Positions 43,448 to 53,258 are shown, counted from the first letter of the stretch. The stretch: 64,000 nucleotides of DNA from Brucella pseudogrignonensis (GCF_002252525.1 NZ_NNRM01000022.1:225540-289539); one strand, 5' to 3'. Numbers and translations are program-made. The notes: generated by a model from the letters alone, not told the origin.

Positions 43448-45019
43448 TCAATTTTCTCCGGCGTACGGCGCTGCGATGGCACTGACCCCACCACTCGTGA
43501 CAGTCGGAGGTGCGCTAAGATGTTCTACGATCGAATCGGCATCAAGCCCCCATGCCACGCCGCCTTCAAACAGTCTCCGAATACTGGCCGGGGCATGTTC
43601 GTATGCAGTCGGGCCTAAGGCTGTCTGTTCTCCATTGCAATTGCTCTGCAGGCTCTCGGATCTCGATACAGCACGGCTAACAGAGCATCGGACGCTCCGA
43701 TCGCCTCTGATGCCTATGCGCGTAATAGGAGTTTCTCCGTACTCCAATCCAATCGCGATCCCGAGTAAACCGATGCCGTCGAGTTCTTCTTGACAGAGCT
43801 CGAAACTTGACCGCATACCGCCAGCAGCGTTTACTGCGGCAACCACGGAAGCCGCTTCATCGGTCTGGTGGGGTGTGCCAGCAGCGATAAGCCCGTGGAT
43901 GCAGTCCCCAATGAAACGGACCTTGCGACCGAAATAATCCTCAGACAATGTCGCCGCGAGTTCGCTCCGGATGACGTGCAGATTGGACACCATTTCTTCG
44001 ATTCGGTGTCCGGCGATGCATTCATCCACATAATTCGTGAAGCCAGCAATGTCGCCGAAGAGAGACATTAGGCCCATCCTGATCGAATTCGAAGGCATCA
44101 ATAGTGAAAAGTCGATGGTCTTCAAAGGCGGAATGTGTCTGTGAAAACAGAAGTTGGCGTCCGTTCCGACATCAAGCACGAAGCGGCTGCGTGCTCTTGA
44201 GGCAGCCGCTTCGATAGTCGTGTCGGATAACCGCTTGGATCGCATGCCGGTTCGCTCGAGGAGACCACCAAAACCACTGTTCTGAGCGGGATTGCTGCGT
44301 TCGGCAAACAGTTCGTCGAGGCTGAACAGCGTTTGGATGCCGAGATCCTTCCGGACCCGATTAGAAATGAATACGCCTTCCTCATCACCTTCCGCCAGTT
44401 TCGCGGCGTAATTGGCTGGTGCCCCTAGAAAGAGCGGCTCCCGTTCGTCCTTCGTACCGGAGTTTAGTGCAACGGCAGCGCCGCTGTCCAAACCGATCCG
44501 GATGCGTGTCGAGTAACGCCCACCTTCTGTTGTTCGTCCGACCTCTTCGATCGCGCGCCTAGTGGCATCCGCAAAAGCCAACGCACGCTCGGCACGTTCC
44601 TTCGCATTTTCGGGGCCGGGCGGAGAAACAATGACCGCGTGCATGCGGGATCCGTGAAAGTCGACCCGCTGGGCTTCGAATTCCTCGGCTACCTGATCAC
44701 AGGCAGCGTAGTTCAGATGCAACATGGAAAGGACTCGGCGATGGCTCGCTTCTGTCTCGCGGTCGCGATCCATCATCGCATTGGCGAAGTCCAACATCTG
44801 GATGTAGACATGAACGCCGTCCACCCGAATGGCGGTGCTGGGTGGTAAGTCGAAGATCAGCGGCTCGCGCTTGCCACCCAGCCGGACACGTTCATCAACT
44901 ACAATGCGACGTTCGTTGATAAAGGTCTGATCGAACGTTTTGAGGCTGATCGCTCCGGCGGGCGCTTTTGTACGGAATTCACGGATCCGCTGCCGACTCT
45001 TTTGTTGAGACCAACTCAT
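43448..45019 (-). CDS. Tandem-domain nucleotide cyclase with complementary half-sites
   Basis: About 523 residues from ATG 45019, chosen for its AGAGGGAA RBS. It holds two class III cyclase domains. Domain 1 (about 65-235) has lost both metal aspartates (Q74 and S124 in their places) but keeps the nucleotide-site Asn in APANYAAKLAE (N203, with K207). Domain 2 (about 315-490) has both aspartates (D323 in FGDIAGFTNY, D372 in FIGDCIHGL) but lacks the Asn (SVSRAVSRSE). Together they could form one composite active site, as in mammalian adenylate cyclase C1/C2. First gene of the Pycsar-like operon. Its product and role are unknown. Confidence 0.75.
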   Translation of the reverse strand: MSWSQQKSRQRIREFRTKAPAGAISLKTFDQTFINERRIVVDERVRLGGKREPLIFDLPPSTAIRVDGVHVYIQMLDFANAMMDRDRETEASHRRVLSMLHLNYAACDQVAEEFEAQRVDFHGSRMHAVIVSPPGPENAKERAERALAFADATRRAIEEVGRTTEGGRYSTRIRIGLDSGAAVALNSGTKDEREPLFLGAPANYAAKLAEGDEEGVFISNRVRKDLGIQTLFSLDELFAERSNPAQNSGFGGLLERTGMRSKRLSDTTIEAAASRARSRFVLDVGTDANFCFHRHIPPLKTIDFSLLMPSNSIRMGLMSLFGDIAGFTNYVDECIAGHRIEEMVSNLHVIRSELAATLSEDYFGRKVRFIGDCIHGLIAAGTPHQTDEAASVVAAVNAAGGMRSSFELCQEELDGIGLLGIAIGLEYGETPITRIGIRGDRSVRCSVSRAVSRSESLQSNCNGEQTALGPTAYEHAPASIRRLFEGGVAWGLDADSIVEHLSAPPTVTSGGVSAIAAPYAGEN

Positions 45020-45126
45020 TACAACTTCCCTCTCGTTCGCCATGCGGCAGATATGAATGCTGAATGCTTACTGGTTGTATGCTCGTTGACGCGCCTACCA
45101 ACGCGATTGTTTCACTGTTTGTTCTG

Positions 45127-45172
45127 CAATCCAATCTTCCGGGCACTCTTGAGTGCCCGGAAGATTGGATTG
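45127..45172. repeat. 46-bp near-continuous palindrome
   Basis: Perfect 22-bp arms (CAATCCAATCTTCCGGGCAC plus TC, and its complement) separated by only TT. It lies about 110 bp upstream of the cyclase operon and on the inner side of the right island boundary. It is not followed by a clear T-run, so it is not a standard terminator. It could be a transcription barrier, a recombination or replication-related site, or the scar of a small inverted duplication. Confidence 0.7.
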
Positions 45173-45386
45173 TGGGTTTGGCCAGTAACTGAATTGGCTT
45201 CTTGGCTCGCAAAACAAGCTCAGAAGAACCAATCTAGTTAAGCCGTCGCATCCATTTGGTTGAGCGCGCTGGCCTTTCACCTGTTTTCTCTCAAAAGTCC
45301 CTTTGCGGAAGAACTTTGGGGTAATTGAGAAACAACCACGGTTTCCCCGTCAACGATAAAGGACGCGCAATGGCTGCGCGCGCCCC

Positions 45387-45425
45387 ATATTCGTTAAATG
45401 TGCTAGATATTCGCGAAAACGGACA
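45387..45425. repeat. Candidate right end of the Tn7-like element
   Basis: Two copies of ATATTCG(C/T)(G/T)AAA lie exactly 20 bp apart (45387 and 45407), and the second leads to a terminal ACA at 45425. The spacing is similar to TnsB site arrays. The nrdJ stop is 39 bp further on. No matching left end was found, so this is tentative. Confidence 0.3.
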
Positions 45426-45463
45426 CTTTCTCCGTAGCTTTTCAACAGGTAGCGCTCTAAAGA

Positions 45464-48400
45464 TCAGCTGCAGCCGCTTGTCGCGCCGCAGGTGTCGCAC
45501 TTAAGGCAGGTGCCATTGCGAACCATCGTGAAGTTCTGACACTCCGTGCAGCTGTCGCCGGTATAGCCCTGCATCATCGACTTGATGCGACGGTCAGCTT
45601 CAAGCTTCTTCGCAGCATTAGCAGTTTCTGCACGGGCAGATGCCGCATCAGACGCCGCCTTATCCGAGAACAGTTCAGTCGCAGCAACATTGTCCTGCTG
45701 TGGCGCTGCTGCTGGCTGCTCTTCAAACTCGCGCTTGAATGCAGTTGCACCATCCGTCACGAGACCGACAGTCGCCGGGCGAGGAGACGAAGACTTGAGT
45801 GTCGTTACATTCGAAACCGATGGAGCCGTTTGTGCCGAACCCTTGGATTCGTTACCCGAAGGGCTGTTTGAAACCAGCGTTGGCTTGTAGCCACGGGTCC
45901 AGCCAGTGGAAACGAGGTTGGTCTTGCCTTCCTTGATGCCCTTACCGAGTGCCGTGTTGGAGAAATCGCTCGTATCAACATGAGCGAGATCGTTGCGGCC
46001 AAGGTAAGACACTGCCAGTTCGCGGAATACATAGTCGATGATCGACGTTGCCGTCTTGATGGCATCGTTGCCGATAACCATGCCTGCAGGCTCGAACTTC
46101 GTGAAGGTGAAAGCCTCGACATATTCTTCGAGCGGCACACCATATTGCAGGCCGAGCGACACAGCGATGGCGAAGTTGTTCATCATCGCACGGAAAGCAG
46201 CGCCTTCCTTGTGCATATCGATGAAGATTTCGCCGAGACGACCATCACCAAATTCACCAGTGCGCAGGTAAACCTTGTGGCCACCAACGACTGCCTTCTG
46301 CGTGTAACCCTGACGACGGTTCGGCAGTTTTTCGCGCTCGTGAACGATCTTTTCAATGACCTTCTCGACAACGCGTTCAGTAATCTGAACGGCGCGCGCT
46401 GCAGCAGGTGCTTCGATCAGCGCTTCGACTGCATCATCTTCGTCTTCATCGTCAGAGATGAGCGACGCATTGAGCGGCTGCGAAAGCTTGGAACCATCGC
46501 GATAAAGTGCATTCGCCTTGAGGGCCAGCTTCCAGGAAAGGAGGTAAGCGCTCTTGCAATCTTCAACCGTTGCTTCGTTCGGCATGTTGATCGTCTTGGA
46601 GATCGCACCCGAAATAAACGGCTGGGCAGCGGCCATCATGCGGATGTGGCTGTCGACCGAGAGGTAACGCTTGCCGATCTTGCCGCAAGGATTGGCGCAA
46701 TCGAACACTGCATAATGCTCTTCCTTCAGGAAAGGCGCACCTTCAAGGGTCATTGCACCGCAAACGTGAACGTTGGCTGCTTCGATGTCCTTCTTGGCAA
46801 AGCCAAGTGCTGGCAGCATTTCAAACGAGAAGTCGTTGAGCTGCTCATCGGTAAGCTTCAACACGTCCTTGCAGAAATCTTCGCCCAGCGTCCACTTGTT
46901 GAAAGCAAACTTGATGTCGAATGCGCTCTTCAGAGCAGCATTCAGCGCTTCAATCTTCTCATCGGTAAAGCCCTTCGACTTCAGCGATGATGGATTGACG
47001 CCTGGAGCCTGATTGATGTTGCCGTGACCGACTGCATAAGCTTCGATTTCAGCGATCTGGCTTTCAGCGTAACCAAGTGTGCGAAGCGCTTCAGGAACTG
47101 CGCGGTTGATGATCTTGAAGTAACCACCGCCGGCAAGCTTCTTGAACTTTACCAGCGCGAAATCTGGTTCAATACCGGTTGTGTCGCAATCCATGACAAG
47201 GCCGATCGTGCCGGTTGGCGCGATAACGGTTGCCTGTGCATTGCGGTAGCCGTGCTTTTCACCGAGCTCCAGTGCCTTGTCCCATGCAGCGCGTGCGTGG
47301 GTAATCATGTCCTGATCTGGGCAATCCTCAGCAATCAGTGCAACCGGATTGACGGCAAGGCCTTCGTAACCTTCGGTTTCGCCATGAGCGGCGCGACGAT
47401 GGTTGCGGATAACGCGCAGCATATGCTCAGCGTTTGGCTCATAGCTTGGGAACGCGCCAAGTTCACGCGCCATTTCAGCTGACGTGGCATAGGCAACACC
47501 GGTCATGATCGCGGTGAGGGCGCCGCCGATGGCGCGACCTTCATCGGAGTCATAAGGAATACCATTGGTCATCAGCAGGCCGCCAATATTGGCATAGCCG
47601 AGGCCGAGCGTACGGCATTCGTAGGAGAGACGAGCAATTTCCTTCGAAGGGAACTGCGCCATCATCACCGAGATTTCAAGAACCATCGTCCACAGACGAG
47701 CAGTATGCTCATATGCGTTAATGTCGAACGAGCCGTCCTTATTGCGATAGGTCAGCAGGTTGATCGATGCCAGATTACAAGCCGTGTCATCAAGGAACAT
47801 GTATTCCGAGCACGGATTGGACGCACGGATTGGGCCTGCGGTCGGGCAGGTGTGCCAATCATTCATCGTGGTGTTGAAGTGCAGGCCCGGATCAGCCGAA
47901 GCCCAGGCAGCATAACCAATCTTTTCCCAAAGATCGCGCGCCTTGAGCGTCTTCATGACGCGACCATCGCGGCGTGCAGTCAGGTTCCAGTCGCCATCTT
48001 CTTCAACGGCGCGCAGGAATTCATCCTTGAGCGATACCGAATTGTTCGAATTCTGACCTGCGACTGTCAGATAGGCTTCCGAATCCCAGTCGGTGTCATA
48101 GGTCTTGAACTGAATGTCCGTGTAGCCCTGACGTGCGAACTGGATAACACGCTTGATGTAGTTTTCAGGAACCTGGTTCTTCTTGGCAGCACGAACTTCG
48201 CGCTTGAGGGCAGGGTTCTTTGATGGATCGAAGCAATCATCCCGGGTTTCTGCCGAGCCGGCTTCGCAATTGACGCAAGCCTTCATGATGGCAGCCAGAT
48301 GCTGCTTGACGATCTTGGAACCCGTTACGAGAGCAGCAACCTTCTGCTCTTCCTTTACCTTCCAGTCGATATACTCTTCGATATCTGGATGATCGACGTC

Positions 48401-49249
48401 GACGACAACCATCTTGGCCGCGCGACGGGTCGTGCCGCCGGACTTGATCGCGCCCGCTGCACGATCGCCGATCTTGAGGAAGCTCATCAGACCTGACGAC
48501 TTGCCGCCGCCCGAAAGCTTTTCACCTTCGCCACGTAGATAGGAGAAATTAGAGCCAGTGCCCGAGCCGTATTTAAAAAGTCGTGCTTCACGAACCCAGA
48601 GATCCATAATGCCGCCTTCATTGACGAGATCATCGCCAACGGACTGAATGAAGCAGGCATGTGGCTGCGGATGTTCGTAAGCGGACTTTGATTTCGTCAG
48701 CTTGCCGGTCTGCCAGTCAACATAGAAGTGGCCCTGACCAGGACCGTCGATACCATAGGCCCAATGCAGGCCGGTGTTGAACCATTGCGGGCTGTTTGGC
48801 GCCACGCGCTGCGTCGCCAGCATGTATGCGAGTTCATCGCGGAAAGCACTCGCATCTTCTTCCGTATCGAAATAGCCGCCCTTCCAGCCCCAATAGGTCC
48901 AGGTGCCGGCGAGACGATCAAAAACCTGACGCGCATCCATTTCGGAACCGAAGCGCTCACCTTCAGGGAGCTTCGCAAGCTTGTCTTCGTCCGCTACCGA
49001 ACGCCAAAGCCAGGAAGGAACGTCGTTTTCCTCAACCTTCTTGAGATTGGCGGGAACGCCAGCCTTGCGGAAATACTTCTGCGCGAGAATATCAGCAGCA
49101 ACCTGGCTGAACTGCGCAGGAACATGGATGTTCTCAAGGCGGAACACCACAGAGCCATCGGGATTCTTGATCTCGCTGGTCGCTGTGCGGAACTCAATAT
49201 CGGCATAGGCCGACTGATTCTCTTTCGTGAAACGGCGTTCGATCTTCAT
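45464..49249 (-). CDS. nrdJ: Vitamin B12-dependent ribonucleotide reductase
   Basis: About 1261 residues from ATG 49249 ([13 protein letters not shown]); an in-frame ATG at 49261 adds four. It reduces ribonucleotides using adenosylcobalamin, so DNA precursors can be made with or without oxygen. Class II features are [20 protein letters not shown] in the active-site barrel and [38 protein letters not shown] is also present, as is a C-terminal extension ending in a cysteine cluster ([10 protein letters not shown]...CLKCDTCG) that recycles the active site. Its highly conserved 3' end borders the island, making it a candidate attachment site for the TniQ protein. Confidence 0.96.
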   Translation of the reverse strand: MKIERRFTKENQSAYADIEFRTATSEIKNPDGSVVFRLENIHVPAQFSQVAADILAQKYFRKAGVPANLKKVEENDVPSWLWRSVADEDKLAKLPEGERFGSEMDARQVFDRLAGTWTYWGWKGGYFDTEEDASAFRDELAYMLATQRVAPNSPQWFNTGLHWAYGIDGPGQGHFYVDWQTGKLTKSKSAYEHPQPHACFIQSVGDDLVNEGGIMDLWVREARLFKYGSGTGSNFSYLRGEGEKLSGGGKSSGLMSFLKIGDRAAGAIKSGGTTRRAAKMVVVDVDHPDIEEYIDWKVKEEQKVAALVTGSKIVKQHLAAIMKACVNCEAGSAETRDDCFDPSKNPALKREVRAAKKNQVPENYIKRVIQFARQGYTDIQFKTYDTDWDSEAYLTVAGQNSNNSVSLKDEFLRAVEEDGDWNLTARRDGRVMKTLKARDLWEKIGYAAWASADPGLHFNTTMNDWHTCPTAGPIRASNPCSEYMFLDDTACNLASINLLTYRNKDGSFDINAYEHTARLWTMVLEISVMMAQFPSKEIARLSYECRTLGLGYANIGGLLMTNGIPYDSDEGRAIGGALTAIMTGVAYATSAEMARELGAFPSYEPNAEHMLRVIRNHRRAAHGETEGYEGLAVNPVALIAEDCPDQDMITHARAAWDKALELGEKHGYRNAQATVIAPTGTIGLVMDCDTTGIEPDFALVKFKKLAGGGYFKIINRAVPEALRTLGYAESQIAEIEAYAVGHGNINQAPGVNPSSLKSKGFTDEKIEALNAALKSAFDIKFAFNKWTLGEDFCKDVLKLTDEQLNDFSFEMLPALGFAKKDIEAANVHVCGAMTLEGAPFLKEEHYAVFDCANPCGKIGKRYLSVDSHIRMMAAAQPFISGAISKTINMPNEATVEDCKSAYLLSWKLALKANALYRDGSKLSQPLNASLISDDEDEDDAVEALIEAPAAARAVQITERVVEKVIEKIVHEREKLPNRRQGYTQKAVVGGHKVYLRTGEFGDGRLGEIFIDMHKEGAAFRAMMNNFAIAVSLGLQYGVPLEEYVEAFTFTKFEPAGMVIGNDAIKTATSIIDYVFRELAVSYLGRNDLAHVDTSDFSNTALGKGIKEGKTNLVSTGWTRGYKPTLVSNSPSGNESKGSAQTAPSVSNVTTLKSSSPRPATVGLVTDGATAFKREFEEQPAAAPQQDNVAATELFSDKAASDAASARAETANAAKKLEADRRIKSMMQGYTGDSCTECQNFTMVRNGTCLKCDTCGATSGCS

Positions 49250-49263
49250 CTGTCCATCCAAAC

Positions 49264-49279
49264 GTTCTATATATAGTGG
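49264..49279. promoter_or_regulatory. NrdR-box-like palindrome at the nrdJ start
   Basis: The core CTATATATAG (49267-49276) matches the consensus NrdR box ACACTATATATAGTGT in its central 10 bp and on one flank. It lies 3-20 bp upstream of the nrdJ start codons. NrdR boxes normally occur in pairs about 31 bp apart; I see only this one. Confidence 0.55.
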
Positions 49280-49948
49280 CCAGACCGATAAATTTCAGCC
49301 TCGGCCTGCCAGCCACGGTACGCATCGCGTCGATTTGTTTCGAACGTCCTCCCAACAGATGAGAGGGCAATCGTATTGAGGAGCGAACTCCTCGGAAATT
49401 CATCTGGCCAAACATCCTCATGAGAGGCGTATCAGCACTCCGGCCAGTGGCCGAACTTATTCGAAGTCGAGCAAGCTTTCAGATCAGGATTTCCCCATCT
49501 GGTATGTTACCATGATTGAAAATACTAAATCTAGTATTAATGCGACGCCGCCATCAATAAATCCAGCTTTCCGTCACACCTAGTCGGCCTGAGTTTCAGA
49601 CGCAAAAAACCCCGCGCGATACACGTCTTTTCGACGCAACGCCCGCTAGGAATTCAACTAGTTTGAAGAAAAGACCGACTAAATTGACTACGCTCGGCCA
49701 CGCCACTCACGCAACGACAGGCTCATAAAAAACGACTCGGACATGAGCGTCAAGCATTGGTTTACCATAAGGCCGCAGACGCTAGATATTGTGGGAAAGC
49801 TCTGGGGGCAAATGTGGATAACGGGGAGAATGACGGTTATGTGAAAGACAAAAAATTAGCCGGAAAAACAAAATGCAGAACACCGGACACCGCAAAAGCC
49901 ACTCACGACTGATGCATAAAGGCTCAAAAATCGTTTATAAGCAGAAGG
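49280..49948. other. Upstream region of nrdJ without a supported gene
   Basis: About 670 bp. It contains a small hairpin (GAGGAG, loop CGAA, CTCCTC at 49378-49394) and a GGCCAGTGGCC element near 49442. I looked for a cobalamin riboswitch because of nrdJ, but the B12-box consensus is not present. Confidence 0.45.
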
Positions 49949-50437
49949 TTACTCTGCAGCAATCGCGATAGGAGAGCCGCCAAAGTCGAGAAGAATGCGT
50001 TTCAGGTCAACTTCATCCACACGCGCAGCTGCTTCACGGGGTGAAACCCATTCGCAAACGCGTTGTTCGCGTTCCGGCCAATCTTTCGCGCGTTCGACAA
50101 AGTGCAACGCATAGACTGCAACCGTAAACTGGTTGATGCACTCAGGTGGCAGGTCATTTTTACAATAATCAAAGCTGCCGATTGGCTGAGACGATATCTC
50201 ACCGCGAACGCCAGCTTCTTCATAAGCTTCACGAGCGGCAGTATCTGCAAGAGTGCGACCGACCTGCGGCCATCCCTTTGGGATAATCCAGCGACCCGTT
50301 CCACGACTGGTGATCACAAGTATCTGTAATTCATGAGCTTCATAGCGGTACACCAGTGCCGCAACTTGTTGCAAACGACCAGAAGGCGTCAAAATACGCT
50401 TCTCTGTCGCAACAAATTTTTTGGCCTGTGTTTTCAC
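49949..50437 (-). CDS. Nudix hydrolase
   Basis: About 162 residues from GTG 50437 (VKTQAKKFVATEKRIL), which has a GTGGGA RBS; an upstream TTG at 50491 would add 18 residues. The Nudix box is GWPQVGRTLADTAAREAYEE followed by AGV. Its first conserved Glu is Arg, a common variant in this diphosphoinositol-polyphosphate/diadenosine-type subgroup (KGWPxxGR), while the REAYEEAG core is intact. It hydrolyses a nucleoside or inositol diphosphate-linked substrate. The substrate cannot be inferred. Confidence 0.88.
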   Translation of the reverse strand: MKTQAKKFVATEKRILTPSGRLQQVAALVYRYEAHELQILVITSRGTGRWIIPKGWPQVGRTLADTAAREAYEEAGVRGEISSQPIGSFDYCKNDLPPECINQFTVAVYALHFVERAKDWPEREQRVCEWVSPREAAARVDEVDLKRILLDFGGSPIAIAAE

Positions 50438-50682
50438 CGCGAAAGTCCCACCATTTTCCAAACAGAATGGATTGATTCGCCAAAATGACAATGGATTTGT
50501 TTAACAGGGCCTCAGAATAAGAAGCTGAAAATGCTTTTATTTTTAAGGTTTTGCTGAAATTAGCAGCCACATCGCTTTAACTCAAAAGCTTGGTGACATG
50601 CCTCCATCTCATTTCGGCTGACTTTCAATATAGTGCGATTGCGGCGAATTTACCACCGCAATCGTCTTTCATTTATTTTCGT

Positions 50683-51180
50683 TTATCCGCGTTTTCCGCC
50701 AGCGATCGGTTCCTGATATGTGAAGCCCATATCCCATGGGAAGTAGATCCAGGTGTCCTGAGAGACTTCCGTTACGAATGTATCGACCAGCGGACGGCCT
50801 TTTGGCTTTGCATAAACAGTTGCAAAATGTGCCTTTGGCATCATTTCACGAACGATGGCTGCGGTTTTGCCAGTATCGGTCAGATCATCGACCACGATTA
50901 CGCCTTCGCCGCCATTTTCGAGAAGCGGAGCGCTAATTCCCTTCAGAATTTCCATTTCGCCCTGCGATGTATAATCGTGATAGGACGCAACGCAGACCGT
51001 TTCGATGAGGCGGATGCCGAGTTCACGGCAAACAATGGCCGCAGGAACCAGACCACCGCGGGTGATTGCAACGATGGCACGCCATTCGCGGTCCATATCT
51101 GCAATACGCCAGGCAAGCGCGCGGGCATCACGGTGGAACTGATCCCAGGAAACGGGAAAGGCTTTATCGGGCAACGACAT
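50683..51180 (-). CDS. gpt: Xanthine phosphoribosyltransferase
   Basis: About 165 residues from ATG 51180 ([20 protein letters not shown]); longer upstream frames are not family-like. The PRPP loop is [14 protein letters not shown] (about 90-103). The N-terminal [19 protein letters not shown] and the C-terminal [15 protein letters not shown] are diagnostic for bacterial Gpt, which salvages xanthine and guanine to the nucleotides. Length matches the family. Confidence 0.93.
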   Translation of the reverse strand: MSLPDKAFPVSWDQFHRDARALAWRIADMDREWRAIVAITRGGLVPAAIVCRELGIRLIETVCVASYHDYTSQGEMEILKGISAPLLENGGEGVIVVDDLTDTGKTAAIVREMMPKAHFATVYAKPKGRPLVDTFVTEVSQDTWIYFPWDMGFTYQEPIAGGKRG

Positions 51181-51478
51181 CGAAACGCTCCATGGAGAGT
51201 CCGGTCGAGATATGCCGGACCTATCAAACCAAAAATGCGCGATGACGGGTGCCATTCGCGCTGAACTGTTTAGGCTTTCTTTATTCGCGCACAGTGAAGT
51301 TTTCACATGCAGCACAATGCAGAAAGGCTTTATCCCGGCACAGTCAGCGCCGGGTGATGCTGATAACCGCAAAAATGCCTATTGTGCAAGAGCGGCGTGA
51401 GATCGCACACCTATAGATCGCTAAATTAGAAGCAAAAAAATGATACGCCGATCAAAATCGGCGTATCAAGCATCTGTT

Positions 51479-51582
51479 CAGAGCATTTCCAGCAAAAGTG
51501 CGAAGCGGTTTTGCGTGGGATAATGCGATAAAACAAAAAATAGAACGGCTCCAATGATTCAATATTAACTGGAACCGCTCTA
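51479..51582. repeat. Hyphomicrobiales intergenic repeat
   Basis: A non-coding element with landmarks GAGCATTTCCAGCAAAAGTG, CGGTTTTGCGT, GATAATGCG and ATGATTCAAT, ending in GGAACCGCTCT. The end is complementary to the internal AGAACGG-CTCC segment. A diverged copy lies at 23575-23690. Such mosaic repeats are common between genes in Rhizobiales genomes. It ends next to the stop codon of the universal stress protein gene. Confidence 0.7.
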
Positions 51583-52425
51583 ACGCGAGAAAAGCGTGAG
51601 GATAGGGAGGTCATTGAGCATAGCGCGGGTAACACCGCCGAAAACCAGCTCACGGAGCCTTGAGTGGCTATAGGCGCCCATGACCAACAGGTCGGCACGC
51701 TGCGCTATGATGTGTTCTCGCAAGACATCCTGCGCATAACGATTATGAGATGCCAGTGGCGTTACGCTTACGGCAAGTCCATGACGAGAAATGGATTCAG
51801 CTAGATCGCTACCTGCAAGTGCTTCATCCTCACCTTCGCGCTCAGGCGGATCAATCCAGACAATTTCAGTTCGGCTTGCATTCCTCATCAAAGGAAGCGC
51901 GTCGAAAGTGGCGCGTGCCGCCTCGCGTTTGCCATTAAATGCCACAACAATGCGGTCCAGCGCTTCCATTGCAATAACGGGTGTGTGCGGAACGAGAAGA
52001 ACCGGGCAGCTGGAATTAAACACCAGCGTATCCGCCGTTTCGTCATTGGTTGCCGCATCTTCAGGATCTGGCTGCCCAGCCACAAGAAGTTCCGCACCAA
52101 GGCAGGATGTGAGAACACCATCAGCTGCCGTTCCGGTTTCCGAACGGGTTACGCGGAACTCATGATTTGCACCCTGACGGCGCATTTCTTCCTCAAAGCG
52201 TTCTTGTAGCCTCTCGGAGATTTCCTTGTGCTGCTTGTCGTGCAGCTCAAACATGCCCGGATCGATAAATCCGTTCGGGTCCGCATACACAATAGGAGAG
52301 GGAATAGAGTAAAGTCCGATGACGTGAATGTCGGGAAACTTTCGCATCAAAAGCCCAACTGCAGACAGAACCCGCTTCAACTCGGCTTCACTGCGGGAAT
52401 AGGCTACCACCGTCTTGTAGGACAT
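51580..52425 (-). CDS. Universal stress protein (tandem UspA-like)
   Basis: A 281-residue protein made of two UspA-type halves. The first is about residues 1-145 (MSYKTVVAYSRSEAELKRVL) and the second about 150-281 (DRIVVAFNGKREAARATFDA). The C-terminal LLVMGAYSHSRLRELVFGG then VTRAMLNDLPI is the Usp ATP-binding signature GxxxxxRxxxxGS-like loop. It is a stress-linked nucleotide-binding protein of unspecified function. Monocistronic. Confidence 0.88.
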   Translation of the reverse strand: MSYKTVVAYSRSEAELKRVLSAVGLLMRKFPDIHVIGLYSIPSPIVYADPNGFIDPGMFELHDKQHKEISERLQERFEEEMRRQGANHEFRVTRSETGTAADGVLTSCLGAELLVAGQPDPEDAATNDETADTLVFNSSCPVLLVPHTPVIAMEALDRIVVAFNGKREAARATFDALPLMRNASRTEIVWIDPPEREGEDEALAGSDLAESISRHGLAVSVTPLASHNRYAQDVLREHIIAQRADLLVMGAYSHSRLRELVFGGVTRAMLNDLPILTLFSR

Positions 52426-52499
52426 ATCAGATCTCCTTCCGGCTATACTTCTATTTTAGCATATAATGCGATTGCGCGAGCAGGCAAAACCACCCGATT

Positions 52500-53258
52500 T
52501 CAAGCGGCTCCCTGATTTTGCAATGTTGTAATCATCGCTTCGATTGCAGCAACAGCAATATCGATTTTGGCGACATCACTTCCGCGCACCACCAGTTCCG
52601 TACTGAACCGGCCATTTTCAAACTTCGGATAAGACCCGATGATCGTTTCAGGATTCTCTTTCTGGATCGCGGTGAGCGGTGCTCCAATAACGCCTTCACC
52701 AAACGGGCAGCGCACGGCCTTCGACAAAAGCTTGCGTCCTGTTTTCAAGGTTGGGAGAACATTGTCGAGCATCGCCTGAAACACAGATGGCACGCCAGCC
52801 ATCACATAGACATTGCCGATATGAAAGCCGGGCGCAGCGGATACCGGATTGTCGATATGTTCCGAGCCCTGCGGCATACGCGCCATGCGCTTGCGTGAGT
52901 CCGTAAACTCCAGATCACGCTTGGCGTAATTGTCACCCAGCAGCTTCATCGCCTTTTCATCATAAATGCATGGCACTTCAAAAGCGCGTGATACGGCGTC
53001 TGCAGTGATGTCATCATGGGTTGGACCGATGCCGCCGGAGGTGAATACATAGTCATAGCCCGGCCGCAACGCATTGAGTGCAGAAACGATCGAATCTTCG
53101 TCGTCAGGCACAATCCGGACCTCTTTGAGATCAATGCCGGCAGCTGTCAAAACATCAGCCAAGTGACCGATATTCTTGTCTTTCGTTCGTCCTGAGAGAA
53201 GTTCATCGCCGATGGCAAGCATTGCAGCCGTAACGGCCTGCTGCGGGGTATTCGTCAT
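52500..53258 (-). CDS. CinA/MoaB-type molybdopterin-binding domain protein
   Basis: A 252-residue protein with an N-terminal MoaB/MogA/CinA fold: AAMLAIGDELLSGRTKDKN, DYVFTSGGIGPTHDDITADA and the VMAGVPSVFQAML segment. Stand-alone CinA-N proteins of this length lack the C-terminal amidohydrolase domain of full CinA. They may act in pyridine-nucleotide repair (ADP-ribose pyrophosphatase-like activity is known for CinA). A molybdopterin role is not supported by the neighbours. Confidence 0.88.
   Translation of the reverse strand: MTNTPQQAVTAAMLAIGDELLSGRTKDKNIGHLADVLTAAGIDLKEVRIVPDDEDSIVSALNALRPGYDYVFTSGGIGPTHDDITADAVSRAFEVPCIYDEKAMKLLGDNYAKRDLEFTDSRKRMARMPQGSEHIDNPVSAAPGFHIGNVYVMAGVPSVFQAMLDNVLPTLKTGRKLLSKAVRCPFGEGVIGAPLTAIQKENPETIIGSYPKFENGRFSTELVVRGSDVAKIDIAVAAIEAMITTLQNQGAA

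Larger units (their letters stand above)
23691..45425. mobile_element. Tn7-like genomic island (approximate limits)
   Basis: The island holds a complete tnsA-tnsB-tnsC-tniQ set and about 15 kb of accessory genes of defence and toxin-antitoxin type. It is bounded by host genes (PRC-barrel gene on the left, nrdJ on the right). Limits are approximate: the left limit is placed after a host-type intergenic repeat. The right limit is a candidate ACA terminus 39 bp from the nrdJ stop. I could not find matching terminal repeats or a target duplication, so a composite of a small transposon plus a second island is also possible. Confidence 0.55.

Noticed and set aside
23691-45425. CRISPR array or guide-RNA system linked to the Tn7-like element
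   Set aside because: No regularly spaced repeats, no cas genes; the large TniQ argues for a site-specific rather than RNA-guided element.
49280-49948. Cobalamin riboswitch upstream of nrdJ
   Set aside because: Expected for a B12-dependent enzyme, but the B12-box consensus was not found; only small hairpins.
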